DNA of 34,498 bases from Longimicrobiales bacterium (GTDB lineage: Bacteria; Gemmatimonadota; Gemmatimonadetes; Longimicrobiales; RSA9). The notes beneath the pieces are model-generated. The model saw only the letters and a program-made list of their open reading frames with translations. It did no database searches and was not told the DNA's origin. Both the position numbers and the translations under genes were made by a program. Positions 6,859-15,676 of this stretch are shown in pieces. The number at the start of each line of letters is the position of its first letter. The first letter of the stretch is position 1. The stretch spans positions 1 to 34,498 of the forward strand of contig DASTYK010000050.1 of assembly GCA_035764935.1 (NCBI GenBank). The letters are read 5' to 3'.

Positions 6859-8292
6859 TCATGCTGCTTCGCCGCGCGCTCTGTCGAGCTGCGCGAGTGC
6901 ACGTTCCCTGCCCTGCACCCGCAGGATGGCAACCAGCGCCGGCCCGTGCTCCGCGCCCGTCAGCGCGCGGCGCAGCGGCGTGTAGAGCGCCGGCCCCTTA
7001 ACGTTCGCGGCGCGGCCGATCTCCCTGACGATTGCCTTGAGCGTGTCAGGCGTCCAGTCCGCGGCATCGTCGAGCAGCTCGCGCGCGGCGCTCAGCACGG
7101 GGATCTCCTCCGCGAGGACTGTCACTGGCTCGCTGGCCGGCAGCAGTGTCTCGATCTGTGCGCGCGCGTCGGCAAACGTCTCCAGGTGCGTGCGCACGGC
7201 CTCGATCGCTTCCGGCAGGAGCGACTCGTCGAACGGCAGCTGGTCCGGCAGAAACGGCCGTACGGCTCGCACCAGCTCAACGGTGCCCATGCGTGCGATG
7301 TGCTTGCCGGACAGCCACCGCAGCTTCACGGGATCGAAGACGACGTCGGAGGCGCCGATGCGCTCGAGGGTGACCTGCGCGATCAGCTCCTCCCTCGTCA
7401 GCACTTCCTCGCCCGACGGGCTCGACCACGAGAGCAGCGAGAGGTAGTTGACGAGCCCGTCCGGGTGGAACCCCTGCGCACGGTACTCCTCCAGCGCCTG
7501 CGCTCCCGTGCGCTTGGACAGCTTGTGCCGATCGGGGCCGAGCACGGTCGGCACGTGCGCGAACACGGGCAGCGGCGCATCGAAGGCCTGGAACAGCAGC
7601 ACCTGGCGGGGCGTGTTGGGCAGGTGCCCCGCCCCGCGGATCACGTGCGTGATACGCATCGCGATGTCGTCGACGACCACGCCGAAGTTGTAGGTCGGCC
7701 GTCCGTCGCTGCGCAGCAGCACGAAATCGCTCAGCGTCTCGGGCGCGAACTCGACGGTGCCGCGCACGACATCGGTGACGGTCACGGGCGCGTCGACGCT
7801 TACGCGGAAGCGCAGCGCGGGCCTGCGCCCCGCTGTTTCGTGTGCGGCACGCTGCGCATCCGTCAGCGCGGCGCACGGGTCGGGCGCCTCGCGTGCACCT
7901 TCCTCGAGCTGCGCACGGCGGGCCGCGACCTCCTCGTCCGTGCAGTAGCACGGGTACGTGAGTCCACGGTCCGTTAGCTCCTGCGCGGCGTCCCGATACA
8001 CCTGCATGCGCTCGGATTGCCGGTACGGTCCGTACCCGCCCGGTGCGGGCGTGCCCTGGTACTCGGGCCCCTCGTCCCAGTCGAGACCGAGCCAGCGCAG
8101 GTCCCGCAGGATCGCGTCCTCCGAGCCGTGCACATTGCGCTCGACGTCGGTGTCCTCGATGCGCAGCAGGAATGAACCGCCGTGGTTTCGGGCGACCAGC
8201 CAGTTGAGCACGGCGAGGCGCGCATTGCCGACGTGCAGGCTGCCGGTGGGGCTTGGTGCGAAGCGTGTGCGTACGGTCGCGTTCACTGTCAC
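6859..8292 (-). CDS. gltX: Glutamyl-tRNA synthetase
   Basis: This class I aminoacyl-tRNA synthetase charges tRNA-Glu (or tRNA-Gln in non-discriminating forms). The 477-residue length is normal. The HIGH-type motif is HVGN at 20-23 within FAPSPTGSLHVGNARLAVLN, and the KMSKS-type motif is KLSKR at 257-261. C115, C117 and C140 resemble the zinc site of the E. coli enzyme, though the matching His is not evident. An oddity is RGAGHLPNTPRQ at 219-230: the family normally has two acidic residues (RGEDH or RGEEH) where this protein has A221 and G222. The GTG start at 8292 overlaps the uvrC stop as GTGA, implying coupling. Confidence 0.95.
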   Translation of the reverse strand: MTVNATVRTRFAPSPTGSLHVGNARLAVLNWLVARNHGGSFLLRIEDTDVERNVHGSEDAILRDLRWLGLDWDEGPEYQGTPAPGGYGPYRQSERMQVYRDAAQELTDRGLTYPCYCTDEEVAARRAQLEEGAREAPDPCAALTDAQRAAHETAGRRPALRFRVSVDAPVTVTDVVRGTVEFAPETLSDFVLLRSDGRPTYNFGVVVDDIAMRITHVIRGAGHLPNTPRQVLLFQAFDAPLPVFAHVPTVLGPDRHKLSKRTGAQALEEYRAQGFHPDGLVNYLSLLSWSSPSGEEVLTREELIAQVTLERIGASDVVFDPVKLRWLSGKHIARMGTVELVRAVRPFLPDQLPFDESLLPEAIEAVRTHLETFADARAQIETLLPASEPVTVLAEEIPVLSAARELLDDAADWTPDTLKAIVREIGRAANVKGPALYTPLRRALTGAEHGPALVAILRVQGRERALAQLDRARGEAA

Positions 8293-10121
8293 TTCCTCAG
8301 GTGCTCCAGCACGCGCTCGGCAAGCGTGCGGGAGAAGCCGGCCAGTCGCGAGACCTCCTCGGGCGACGCCTCACGCAGCGCGCGCACACTGCCGAACCTG
8401 GAGAGCAGCACCTTCTGGCGCGCGGGACCGATTCCTGGAATCCGCGACAGCTCGCTGGACAGTGTTCGCTTCCCGTGCAGCTTGCGGTTGTAGCCGTGCG
8501 CGAAGCGGTGTGCTTCGTTGCGGATGCGCTGCAACAGGCGGAGCGCATTGCTGGTGCGCGGCAGGCGCAGCGGATCCGGGCGGCCGGGAAGGTAGATTTC
8601 CTCTTCCCGCTTTGCCAGTGCGATCAGGGTGGCGTCGTGCGCCCCCGCCTCGTCCGCGGCCGCCTGCGCCATGGACAGCTGCCCCTTGCCGCCGTCGATC
8701 ACGGCCAGCTCGGGGAGCGGCTTCCCCTCCTCGATGCGGCGGCGCAGGTAGCGGCCGACCACTTCCTTCATCGAGCGGAAGTCATCGTTGCCCCAGTCGC
8801 CACGCACCTTGAAGCGGCGGTACTCGTTCTTGTTCGGCGTGCCGTTCTCGAACGCGACGCAGCTCGCGACCACCTCCGTCCCCTGCATGTGCGAGATGTC
8901 GAAGCACACGATGAAGCGCGGCACGACCTTCATCTCGATGGCTTCCTGCAGGTCGTAGAGGGCGTCGTCTGCGCGCTCGTCCACGGCCTCACTCAGCACC
9001 GCACGCTCCTCGAGCAGGTGGCGCGCGTTCTGGTTCGCCAGCTCGATCAGGCGCAGTTTGTCGCCGCGTACGGGCACGTGGGTGCCGACGCGCCGGCCGG
9101 CGCGATCCGACAGCATGGTCTCGACCGTCGCGCGGTCCTCGAACTCGTCCGGCAGCAGCACCTCGCGCGGCAGGTCCGCGAGGCCGTGCTCGCCGCGTCC
9201 GAAGTAGATGCGGCTGACGGCCGTCGAAAGCAGCTCCTCCTCGCTCTCCCCGCCCACGTTCTCGAAGAAGTCCAGCTCCCTGCCGAGCAGCTTGCCTTCA
9301 CGGATGCGGAGCTGAACGGCGCATGCGTTGTCGCCGTCGCGGGCAGTGCCGATCACGTCCACATCACCACCGCGCACGTCCAGTGCACGCTGGCGCTGCT
9401 CGATCGACTGAAGACCGGTGAGCACGTCGCGCAGGTTCGCTGCGCGCTCGAAGTCGAGCGTTTCGGCGGCCTGCCGCATCGTCGTCTCGACACGGCGCCG
9501 CACGTGCCCCACGCGGCCGCCGAGCACCTCCAGGATCTCGTCGATCATCGCGCGGTACTCCTCGCGCGACTGCAGGCCCACGCAGGGCGCCCGGCATCGG
9601 CCGATGTGGTAGTCCAGGCACGCACGCGCCGGCGACTCGTCGGGGAGATCGTAGCGGCAGCTGCGCACGGTGTAGAGGCGCTTGACCACCTCGAGCGCCT
9701 GCCGCATCGCGCCGACCTCCGTGTAGGGCCCGAAGTAGCGCGCACCATCGTTGTCGAGCCGGCGCGTCACGTAGACGCGCGGAAACGGCTCCTGCACCGT
9801 CACCTTGATGTACGGATAGCGCTTGTCGTCACGGAGCTGGATGTTGAAGCGCGGGCGATGCTCCTTGATCAGGTTCGCTTCGAGAAGCAGTGCCTCGGCC
9901 TCGGAGCCGACCACGATCGTGTCGACGTCCAGCACCCGCCGCAGCATCTCCACGTTCTTGAGCGACGTCGCCGCATCCACGGCGAAATGGCTGCGCACGC
10001 GGGCCCGCAGCGACTTGGCCTTGCCGATATAGAGGATCTCGCCCGCGCGGTCCTTGAACTGGTAGACACCCGGACGCGCGGGCATGTGGCGCAGCTTGCG
10101 CTCGATGGACTCCGGAATCAT
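8289..10121 (-). CDS. uvrC: Excinuclease ABC subunit C
   Basis: UvrC makes the dual incisions flanking a DNA lesion in nucleotide excision repair. The 610-residue protein has all expected parts. A GIY-YIG nuclease is seen with GVY at 18-20, YIG at 31-33 and the catalytic Glu near 81 in EALLLEANLIKE. Four cysteines, C155, C168, C176 and C180, match the Fe-S cluster ligands reported for UvrC. A UVR motif (QAAETLDFERAANLRDVL) spans about 217-234. The RNase-H-like second nuclease includes CFDISHMQG and AVIDGGKGQ. A C-terminal helix-hairpin-helix pair begins at LSRIPGIGPARQKVL. The start at 10121, 18 bases after murJ, has no clear ribosome site; a downstream ATG at 10088 is an alternative. Confidence 0.96.
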   Translation of the reverse strand: MIPESIERKLRHMPARPGVYQFKDRAGEILYIGKAKSLRARVRSHFAVDAATSLKNVEMLRRVLDVDTIVVGSEAEALLLEANLIKEHRPRFNIQLRDDKRYPYIKVTVQEPFPRVYVTRRLDNDGARYFGPYTEVGAMRQALEVVKRLYTVRSCRYDLPDESPARACLDYHIGRCRAPCVGLQSREEYRAMIDEILEVLGGRVGHVRRRVETTMRQAAETLDFERAANLRDVLTGLQSIEQRQRALDVRGGDVDVIGTARDGDNACAVQLRIREGKLLGRELDFFENVGGESEEELLSTAVSRIYFGRGEHGLADLPREVLLPDEFEDRATVETMLSDRAGRRVGTHVPVRGDKLRLIELANQNARHLLEERAVLSEAVDERADDALYDLQEAIEMKVVPRFIVCFDISHMQGTEVVASCVAFENGTPNKNEYRRFKVRGDWGNDDFRSMKEVVGRYLRRRIEEGKPLPELAVIDGGKGQLSMAQAAADEAGAHDATLIALAKREEEIYLPGRPDPLRLPRTSNALRLLQRIRNEAHRFAHGYNRKLHGKRTLSSELSRIPGIGPARQKVLLSRFGSVRALREASPEEVSRLAGFSRTLAERVLEHLRK

Positions 10122-10139
10122 GGGGGTCTGATACCCGCG

Positions 10140-11876
10140 TCAGCGTCGTATGCGCCGCAGGACCCGGTCCGTGGCCGCAGACGCCTCGGGTACGCCGAGC
10201 ATCCGTGCCAGCCCGAAGTACACGACGCCGAAGGGGATCAGCACGATCACGGCAACGACGATCGGATGCAGCGGCGGCAGGAGCCACTCGACGCCGCGCC
10301 CGATCAGTGCAGCGACCACAGCGGATACGAGCAGCTTTGCGACACGCCCGCCGCCCGCACCGGGCGCGCCCTCGAGCTGCCGGCCGAGCGAGCGACGCAG
10401 GACGTACCACTCGAACCACGCGCCGACACCCGCACCGATCGCAATGCCGACCGGCCCGAGCGGCTGCCCCGCAAGCGTCACGCGCTGCAGCAGGAACATC
10501 AATCCGGCGCCGATTGCGGCCGCCAGGATCACACGCGCCGTCGCGACCTTGGCGGGCGTCGTCGTGTCCTGCAGCGCGAAGAAGGCCGAGTTGTACAGGC
10601 GTGTCGACGTCGAGGCCAGCAGCCCGATCGCGTACGCCGCGAGCACCGCCCAGACGAGCAGCGTGTCGGCGCGCTCGAACTCGCCCGTCTGGTACAGCGC
10701 TGCGACCAGGACATCACCGAGCAGGATGAAGGCGACGAACGACGGAATGACGTAGACGATCAGCTCGCGCAGTCCGGCACTCACGCGCTCGCGCAGCACG
10801 TTCTTCGCCGCCTGCCGCTGGCGCGACAGCTCCGGCAGCTCCGCGGCGGCGATGCTCATGCCGAAGAGGCTGTACGGCAGCAGGTAGATCGTGCTGGCGT
10901 ACGTGATCGTCGCAAAGGCGCCGGCAGCCAGCAGCGACGCCAGCACCAGGTCGAGGTAGCCACTCAGCTGCACGACGCCGCGCCCCATGATTGCGGGGCC
11001 CGCATTCCGCAGCACCGTCTGCACCGCAGGGATGCGCGGGGCCCAGCGGACGCGCAGGTTCGGCTCCAGCCTCAGCAGGCGCGGGACCTGGATGGCGAAC
11101 TGCAGCAGTCCACCGATGAAGGCACCCCACGCCAGGGTCGTGACCAGCTCGCCCTGGCCCTGCCGCGGACCGAAATACAGCAGCGTCGCGATCATCGCCG
11201 CGTTCCACAGCACCGGCGCGAAGTACGCGAGGAAGAAGCGACGATGGCTGTTCAGGATGCCGAGCGCCCATGCGGAGAGCACGAGGGTGCCCGTCATCGG
11301 GAAGATGATCCGGATCGCCGAGATGGTCAGCTCGCGGCGTTCCCCCTCGAATCCGGGCGACAGCACGGAAACCAGCACGGGCGCCAGCGCGATGCCGATC
11401 AGTGAGAGCAGGCCCGCCGCGGCCAGCAGCAGCGCGAAAACGGCACCGGCGACACGCCCCGCCTCCTCCTTTTTCCCTTCCGCCAGCAGCTCCGAGTACA
11501 CGGGGATGAACGAGGCGCTCAGCGTGCCCTCGCCGAGCAGGTTCTGGAGCACGTTGGGCCCGCGCAGCGCGGCCTTGAACGCATCCGCGGCGAGGGATGT
11601 CCCGAAATACTGTGCGAAGATGCGTTCCCGGATCAGCCCCGCGATGCGGCTGAGCAGGATGCCGGCAGCGACGAGGCGGGCGTAGGCTGCGGCCCTGGGC
11701 GGCGAGCTGCCCGAGTCGCTCTGAGGCGGCGCCTCGAGCGCTTCCGTCGACGCCGCGTCGGGAACGCCGGCGGCCGCCTGCGCGGACGCGTCGCGCTCCC
11801 GGCTCTGCGCCGACCGTGGCTCAGGGTGCCCCCTGTCTCCCGCGCCGGCGGGAGCCTCGTCCGCGGGGTCGCTCAA
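10140..11876 (-). CDS. murJ: Lipid II flippase MurJ (MviN family)
   Basis: MurJ moves undecaprenyl-linked peptidoglycan precursor (lipid II) across the inner membrane. From residue about 64 the 578-residue protein is a polytopic membrane protein with about 14 hydrophobic segments. The family N-terminal block is present: LLSRIAGLIRERIFAQYFG, with R77, R83 and D98 matching E. coli R18, R24 and D39. Where E. coli has R52 this protein has Q111 (PNVLQNLLGEG). An Ala/Ser/Pro-rich hydrophilic tail of about 63 residues precedes the core and is not usual. The TTG start at 11876 is supported by AAGGAG just upstream and overlaps the preceding stop as TTGA; a later start that trims the tail cannot be excluded. 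Confidence 0.92.
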   Translation of the reverse strand: MSDPADEAPAGAGDRGHPEPRSAQSRERDASAQAAAGVPDAASTEALEAPPQSDSGSSPPRAAAYARLVAAGILLSRIAGLIRERIFAQYFGTSLAADAFKAALRGPNVLQNLLGEGTLSASFIPVYSELLAEGKKEEAGRVAGAVFALLLAAAGLLSLIGIALAPVLVSVLSPGFEGERRELTISAIRIIFPMTGTLVLSAWALGILNSHRRFFLAYFAPVLWNAAMIATLLYFGPRQGQGELVTTLAWGAFIGGLLQFAIQVPRLLRLEPNLRVRWAPRIPAVQTVLRNAGPAIMGRGVVQLSGYLDLVLASLLAAGAFATITYASTIYLLPYSLFGMSIAAAELPELSRQRQAAKNVLRERVSAGLRELIVYVIPSFVAFILLGDVLVAALYQTGEFERADTLLVWAVLAAYAIGLLASTSTRLYNSAFFALQDTTTPAKVATARVILAAAIGAGLMFLLQRVTLAGQPLGPVGIAIGAGVGAWFEWYVLRRSLGRQLEGAPGAGGGRVAKLLVSAVVAALIGRGVEWLLPPLHPIVVAVIVLIPFGVVYFGLARMLGVPEASAATDRVLRRIRR

Positions 11877-12154
11877 GACTCCTTGCCCGGTGGCAGCGAC
11901 TCGGGGGTGGGCTTCTGCTCCAGCAGCCGGTGCAGGAAGGTGCTCTCCTCGTCCAGCCGCTCGACTTCCCGGCCGAGGCGCTCCACTTCCGCCTCGAGCG
12001 CGCTCAGCCTGCGGCCGGAGGCGTCGCCACCCCCCAGCTCGCGGTCGCGCTCGAGCCGCGCGGCCAGCGCACGACCGACCTGCGAATCCAGGATGACCGC
12101 AGTCAGCGGGATCATCAGTGCCACGAGGAGCACGACGAGAACGAGCATCATCAT
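11873..12154 (-). CDS. Small single-pass membrane protein with coiled coil
   Basis: The ATG at 12154, first of three consecutive ATG codons, gives a 93-residue protein. Residues about 3-23 form one transmembrane helix (MLVLVVLLVALMIPLTAVIL). Residues about 47-80 form a heptad-rich amphipathic helix (LSALEAEVERLGREVERL), followed by a Pro-rich tail. An AAAGGA ribosome site lies about 10 bases upstream. A longer reading to 12289 would overlap bshC with basic, unrelated residues, so I reject it. The layout resembles phage-shock protein PspB (N-terminal helix then coiled coil), but I see no firm sequence match. It sits between bshC and murJ, is coupled to murJ by a 4-base overlap, and may help MurJ or sense envelope stress (inference). 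Confidence 0.72.
   Translation of the reverse strand: MMMLVLVVLLVALMIPLTAVILDSQVGRALAARLERDRELGGGDASGRRLSALEAEVERLGREVERLDEESTFLHRLLEQKPTPESLPPGKES
11879..11884 (-). promoter_or_regulatory. Shine-Dalgarno site supporting the TTG start of murJ
   Basis: AAGGAG on the minus strand lies 2 bases before the TTG at 11876. The short spacing and the TTGA overlap with the upstream stop suggest translation by re-initiation. Confidence 0.5.
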
Positions 12155-12157
12155 ACG

Positions 12158-12169
12158 AAGGATATCCTT
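12158..12169. repeat. Perfect 12-base palindrome overlapping a ribosome site
   Basis: AAGGATATCCTT is identical to its own reverse complement. It sits 3 bases before the start codon of the small coiled-coil protein gene, and its left half supplies that gene's Shine-Dalgarno sequence. It could be an operator half-site pair or simply chance; I see no second copy nearby. Confidence 0.35.
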
Positions 12170-12218
12170 TGACCGGCCCGGATTCACAGGGTGCAAGAAC
12201 GCAGCCCGGTAGTCCCGT

Positions 12219-13895
12219 CTACCCGCAGCCGCCCACGCCGCTCCAGTCGGGGGCAGGTGTATCGAGCGCGACCGGCATCGCTGCGGCAATCGCGCCCGGC
12301 AGGCTCATGCCATAGCGCGCCAGGAAGCTGAAGATGTTGAGCTGGCGTTCCTGTGGTGCGCCCAGGGGTCGCAGGTGCGCGGCGATCCGCTCGATCTGAC
12401 GTGCGGACGTGCTTTCCCGCTGGCGCAGCCGCGCCAGGATCTTCTTCTCGATGCCCTCCACGTTCGCCAGCGCTGCGCGGCGGGCGGCGTCAACCGGACC
12501 GGCCAGCGTCACGTCGATCGGCAGCGCCGAACCGGCCAGTCGCTCGAAACCGGCATCGATGCCGGCGCGCAGCTCACGGAGGGCGTCCGCAATACCGGCC
12601 GGCACGTCGTCGCGCAGCGCCTGGTGCACGAGCGCGGTCACGTCGCGCCGGAAGGACGCGACTTCGAGCCCCTGTCGTTCGAGCAGTCTGCGCACCGTGG
12701 GTCCGACGAGCGTCAGCGAATGGCGCGGGAACACCACGGGCGGCTCGATGCCGTGCGCCCGGAACAGGCAGCCGATCTGCGCGAAGTACGCGAGCTCGCC
12801 CGGACCTGCAACGTACGCCACCGTCGGCAGCAACGCGCTCTCCACGACGGGTCGCAGCAGCACGTTCGGTGAGAACGCCTCCGGTTGCTGCTCGAGCCGC
12901 TCCCGGAGCGAGTCATCGCTGATGCGGCGATGACTCCGCCGATGGTGCCATCCCTGTTCCTCGCGCACGAGGCGGTCGCGTCCGCCCTCGTCGGTGTGGA
13001 ACACGTTGGACACGTCCGACGCGATCGGCACCTGCACCCCGTAGCCTGCTCGCTCCAGCGCTGCGCTCGTGTGGGCGAGCAGCCTGGCATGCTCGGCCTG
13101 CGCGTCGAACTCGTGGCGCAGCACCGCTGCCGCAGCCCGCTTCAGCGCCGGATGCGCGGAGCTGACGATGACGACGTCGAAGGGTGCGAGCAGCTCGGCC
13201 ATGCTCGCTTCGAAGGCGTCCGCCACCATCCGGCCGGGCCGGTAGTGTGCACGCAGCCGCGCGCGCGCGTCGGCGCCGTACGGTCCCTGCGGCAATGTTG
13301 CGGCAAACGCATCGAGCGCAGCGGTCACGTCGTCGCCCAGCGGCTGCTCCGCCATCGGCAGCGCGGCCGCGTCCGCCGGCCGGCTGATCTCGATCCGGTG
13401 CAGCACGTCGCTCTCATCGAGCGCAACGACATGCGAGATCTCGTCGAAGTCGTGATCATCGGCACCGATCCAGAAGACCGGTACCACGATCCGGCCGAGC
13501 TGGCGCTCGAGCGACTCCGCCAGCCGGACCGCGCTCAGCACCTTGTAGACGGTGTAGAGCGGACCGCCGAACAGCCCGGCCTGCTGGCCGGTCGTCACGA
13601 AGAAGCCGTTGCCGTCCAGCACCTGCCGCAGTCGATCGGCGGCACGCGGCGTGGTCGGCTTCAGTGCATCCTCGAGCCGCGCGCGCGACGTCGGGTCGAG
13701 CCGCCGCTCGACCTCGGCCGCCTTGCGACGGTACGCCTCGATGTCATACGGGTGCCCGGAGAAGAACGGCGCGAGCGCGGGATGCCCGATCTGGTAGTCG
13801 TCGACGATGCGTGAGCCGGCGAGCGGCGCAACGTGCAGCTCGAGGCCATCCAGGGGGCCATCGCCCCGCACCACACCCGGCGCCGGTCGGCTCAT
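12219..13895 (-). CDS. bshC: Bacillithiol biosynthesis cysteine-adding enzyme BshC
   Basis: BshC is thought to add cysteine to glucosaminyl-malate, the last step of bacillithiol synthesis; bacillithiol is a low-molecular-weight thiol used for redox balance and detoxification. The 558-residue protein shows family blocks TTGQQAGLFGGPLYT at 101-115, PVFWIGADDHDFDEI at 139-153, and NVLLRPVVESALLPTVAYVA followed by GPGELAYFAQIGCLF. The C-terminal third is helical and probably coiled coil. The ATG at 13895 overlaps the rlmH stop as ATGA and has GGGAG upstream. bshA and bshB are not in the window. About 64 bases separate it from the next gene downstream. Confidence 0.93.
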   Translation of the reverse strand: MSRPAPGVVRGDGPLDGLELHVAPLAGSRIVDDYQIGHPALAPFFSGHPYDIEAYRRKAAEVERRLDPTSRARLEDALKPTTPRAADRLRQVLDGNGFFVTTGQQAGLFGGPLYTVYKVLSAVRLAESLERQLGRIVVPVFWIGADDHDFDEISHVVALDESDVLHRIEISRPADAAALPMAEQPLGDDVTAALDAFAATLPQGPYGADARARLRAHYRPGRMVADAFEASMAELLAPFDVVIVSSAHPALKRAAAAVLRHEFDAQAEHARLLAHTSAALERAGYGVQVPIASDVSNVFHTDEGGRDRLVREEQGWHHRRSHRRISDDSLRERLEQQPEAFSPNVLLRPVVESALLPTVAYVAGPGELAYFAQIGCLFRAHGIEPPVVFPRHSLTLVGPTVRRLLERQGLEVASFRRDVTALVHQALRDDVPAGIADALRELRAGIDAGFERLAGSALPIDVTLAGPVDAARRAALANVEGIEKKILARLRQRESTSARQIERIAAHLRPLGAPQERQLNIFSFLARYGMSLPGAIAAAMPVALDTPAPDWSGVGGCG

Positions 13896-14365
13896 GCTCC
13901 CTTATGGTAGGGTTCGTTGCGAACGATGGTGCCGGCGCGGTAGAGCTGCTCGGCGAGGACGAGGCGGGCGAGCTCGTGCGGGAGCGTCATGCTGGACAGG
14001 CGCAGCGAGCGCGTACAGCGGGCGATGACATCGTCCGGCAGGCCGAGTGCCCCGCCGATCACGAATGCAATGCCGGCATGCCCCGCGACGGCGCGCTGCT
14101 GCAGCCATGACGCCAGCTCGCGTGAGCCGAGCGCATCGCCCGTTCGCGTCAGCGCGACCGTCTCCACACCCGAAGGTACCCGTTCCCAGAGCCGCTCCCC
14201 CTCCGCCGCGCGGATCCGGTCCGGATCCGCGTTTCTGCCCGAACGCTCCTCGCGCACCTCGACCACCTCCAGTGGCCAGTAGCGCGCCGCGCGCTTCTCG
14301 TACTCCTCCACGGCCTCGCTCAGCAGGCGCGATGGCCTGCCCACGACGAGCACATGGACCTTCAC
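13892..14365 (-). CDS. rlmH: 23S rRNA (pseudouridine1915-N3)-methyltransferase
   Basis: RlmH is a small SPOUT-class enzyme that methylates pseudouridine 1915 in helix 69 of 23S rRNA on the assembled ribosome, using S-adenosylmethionine. The 157-residue length is typical. The knot region has FVIGGALGL at 101-109 and SSMTLPHELARLVLAEQLYR at 124-143, followed by a C-terminal PYHK at 152-155. All are diagnostic. It lies 5 bases after the dehydrogenase gene and overlaps bshC by 4 bases. Confidence 0.96.
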   Translation of the reverse strand: MKVHVLVVGRPSRLLSEAVEEYEKRAARYWPLEVVEVREERSGRNADPDRIRAAEGERLWERVPSGVETVALTRTGDALGSRELASWLQQRAVAGHAGIAFVIGGALGLPDDVIARCTRSLRLSSMTLPHELARLVLAEQLYRAGTIVRNEPYHKGA

Positions 14366-14370
14366 GATGG

Positions 14371-15663
<1,293 letters not shown>

Positions 15664-15676
15664 GATCTCCCGTCTC

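Noticed and set aside
8253-11405. 1050-codon open frame on the plus strand opposite uvrC and murJ
   Set aside because: Composition is typical antisense shadow of GC-rich codons (His, Arg, Gln, Ala, Val). It crosses two well-supported genes and has no recognisable domain.
12146-12154. ATGATGATG tandem repeat as a microsatellite
   Set aside because: Three copies are too few; it is simply three Met codons at a gene start.
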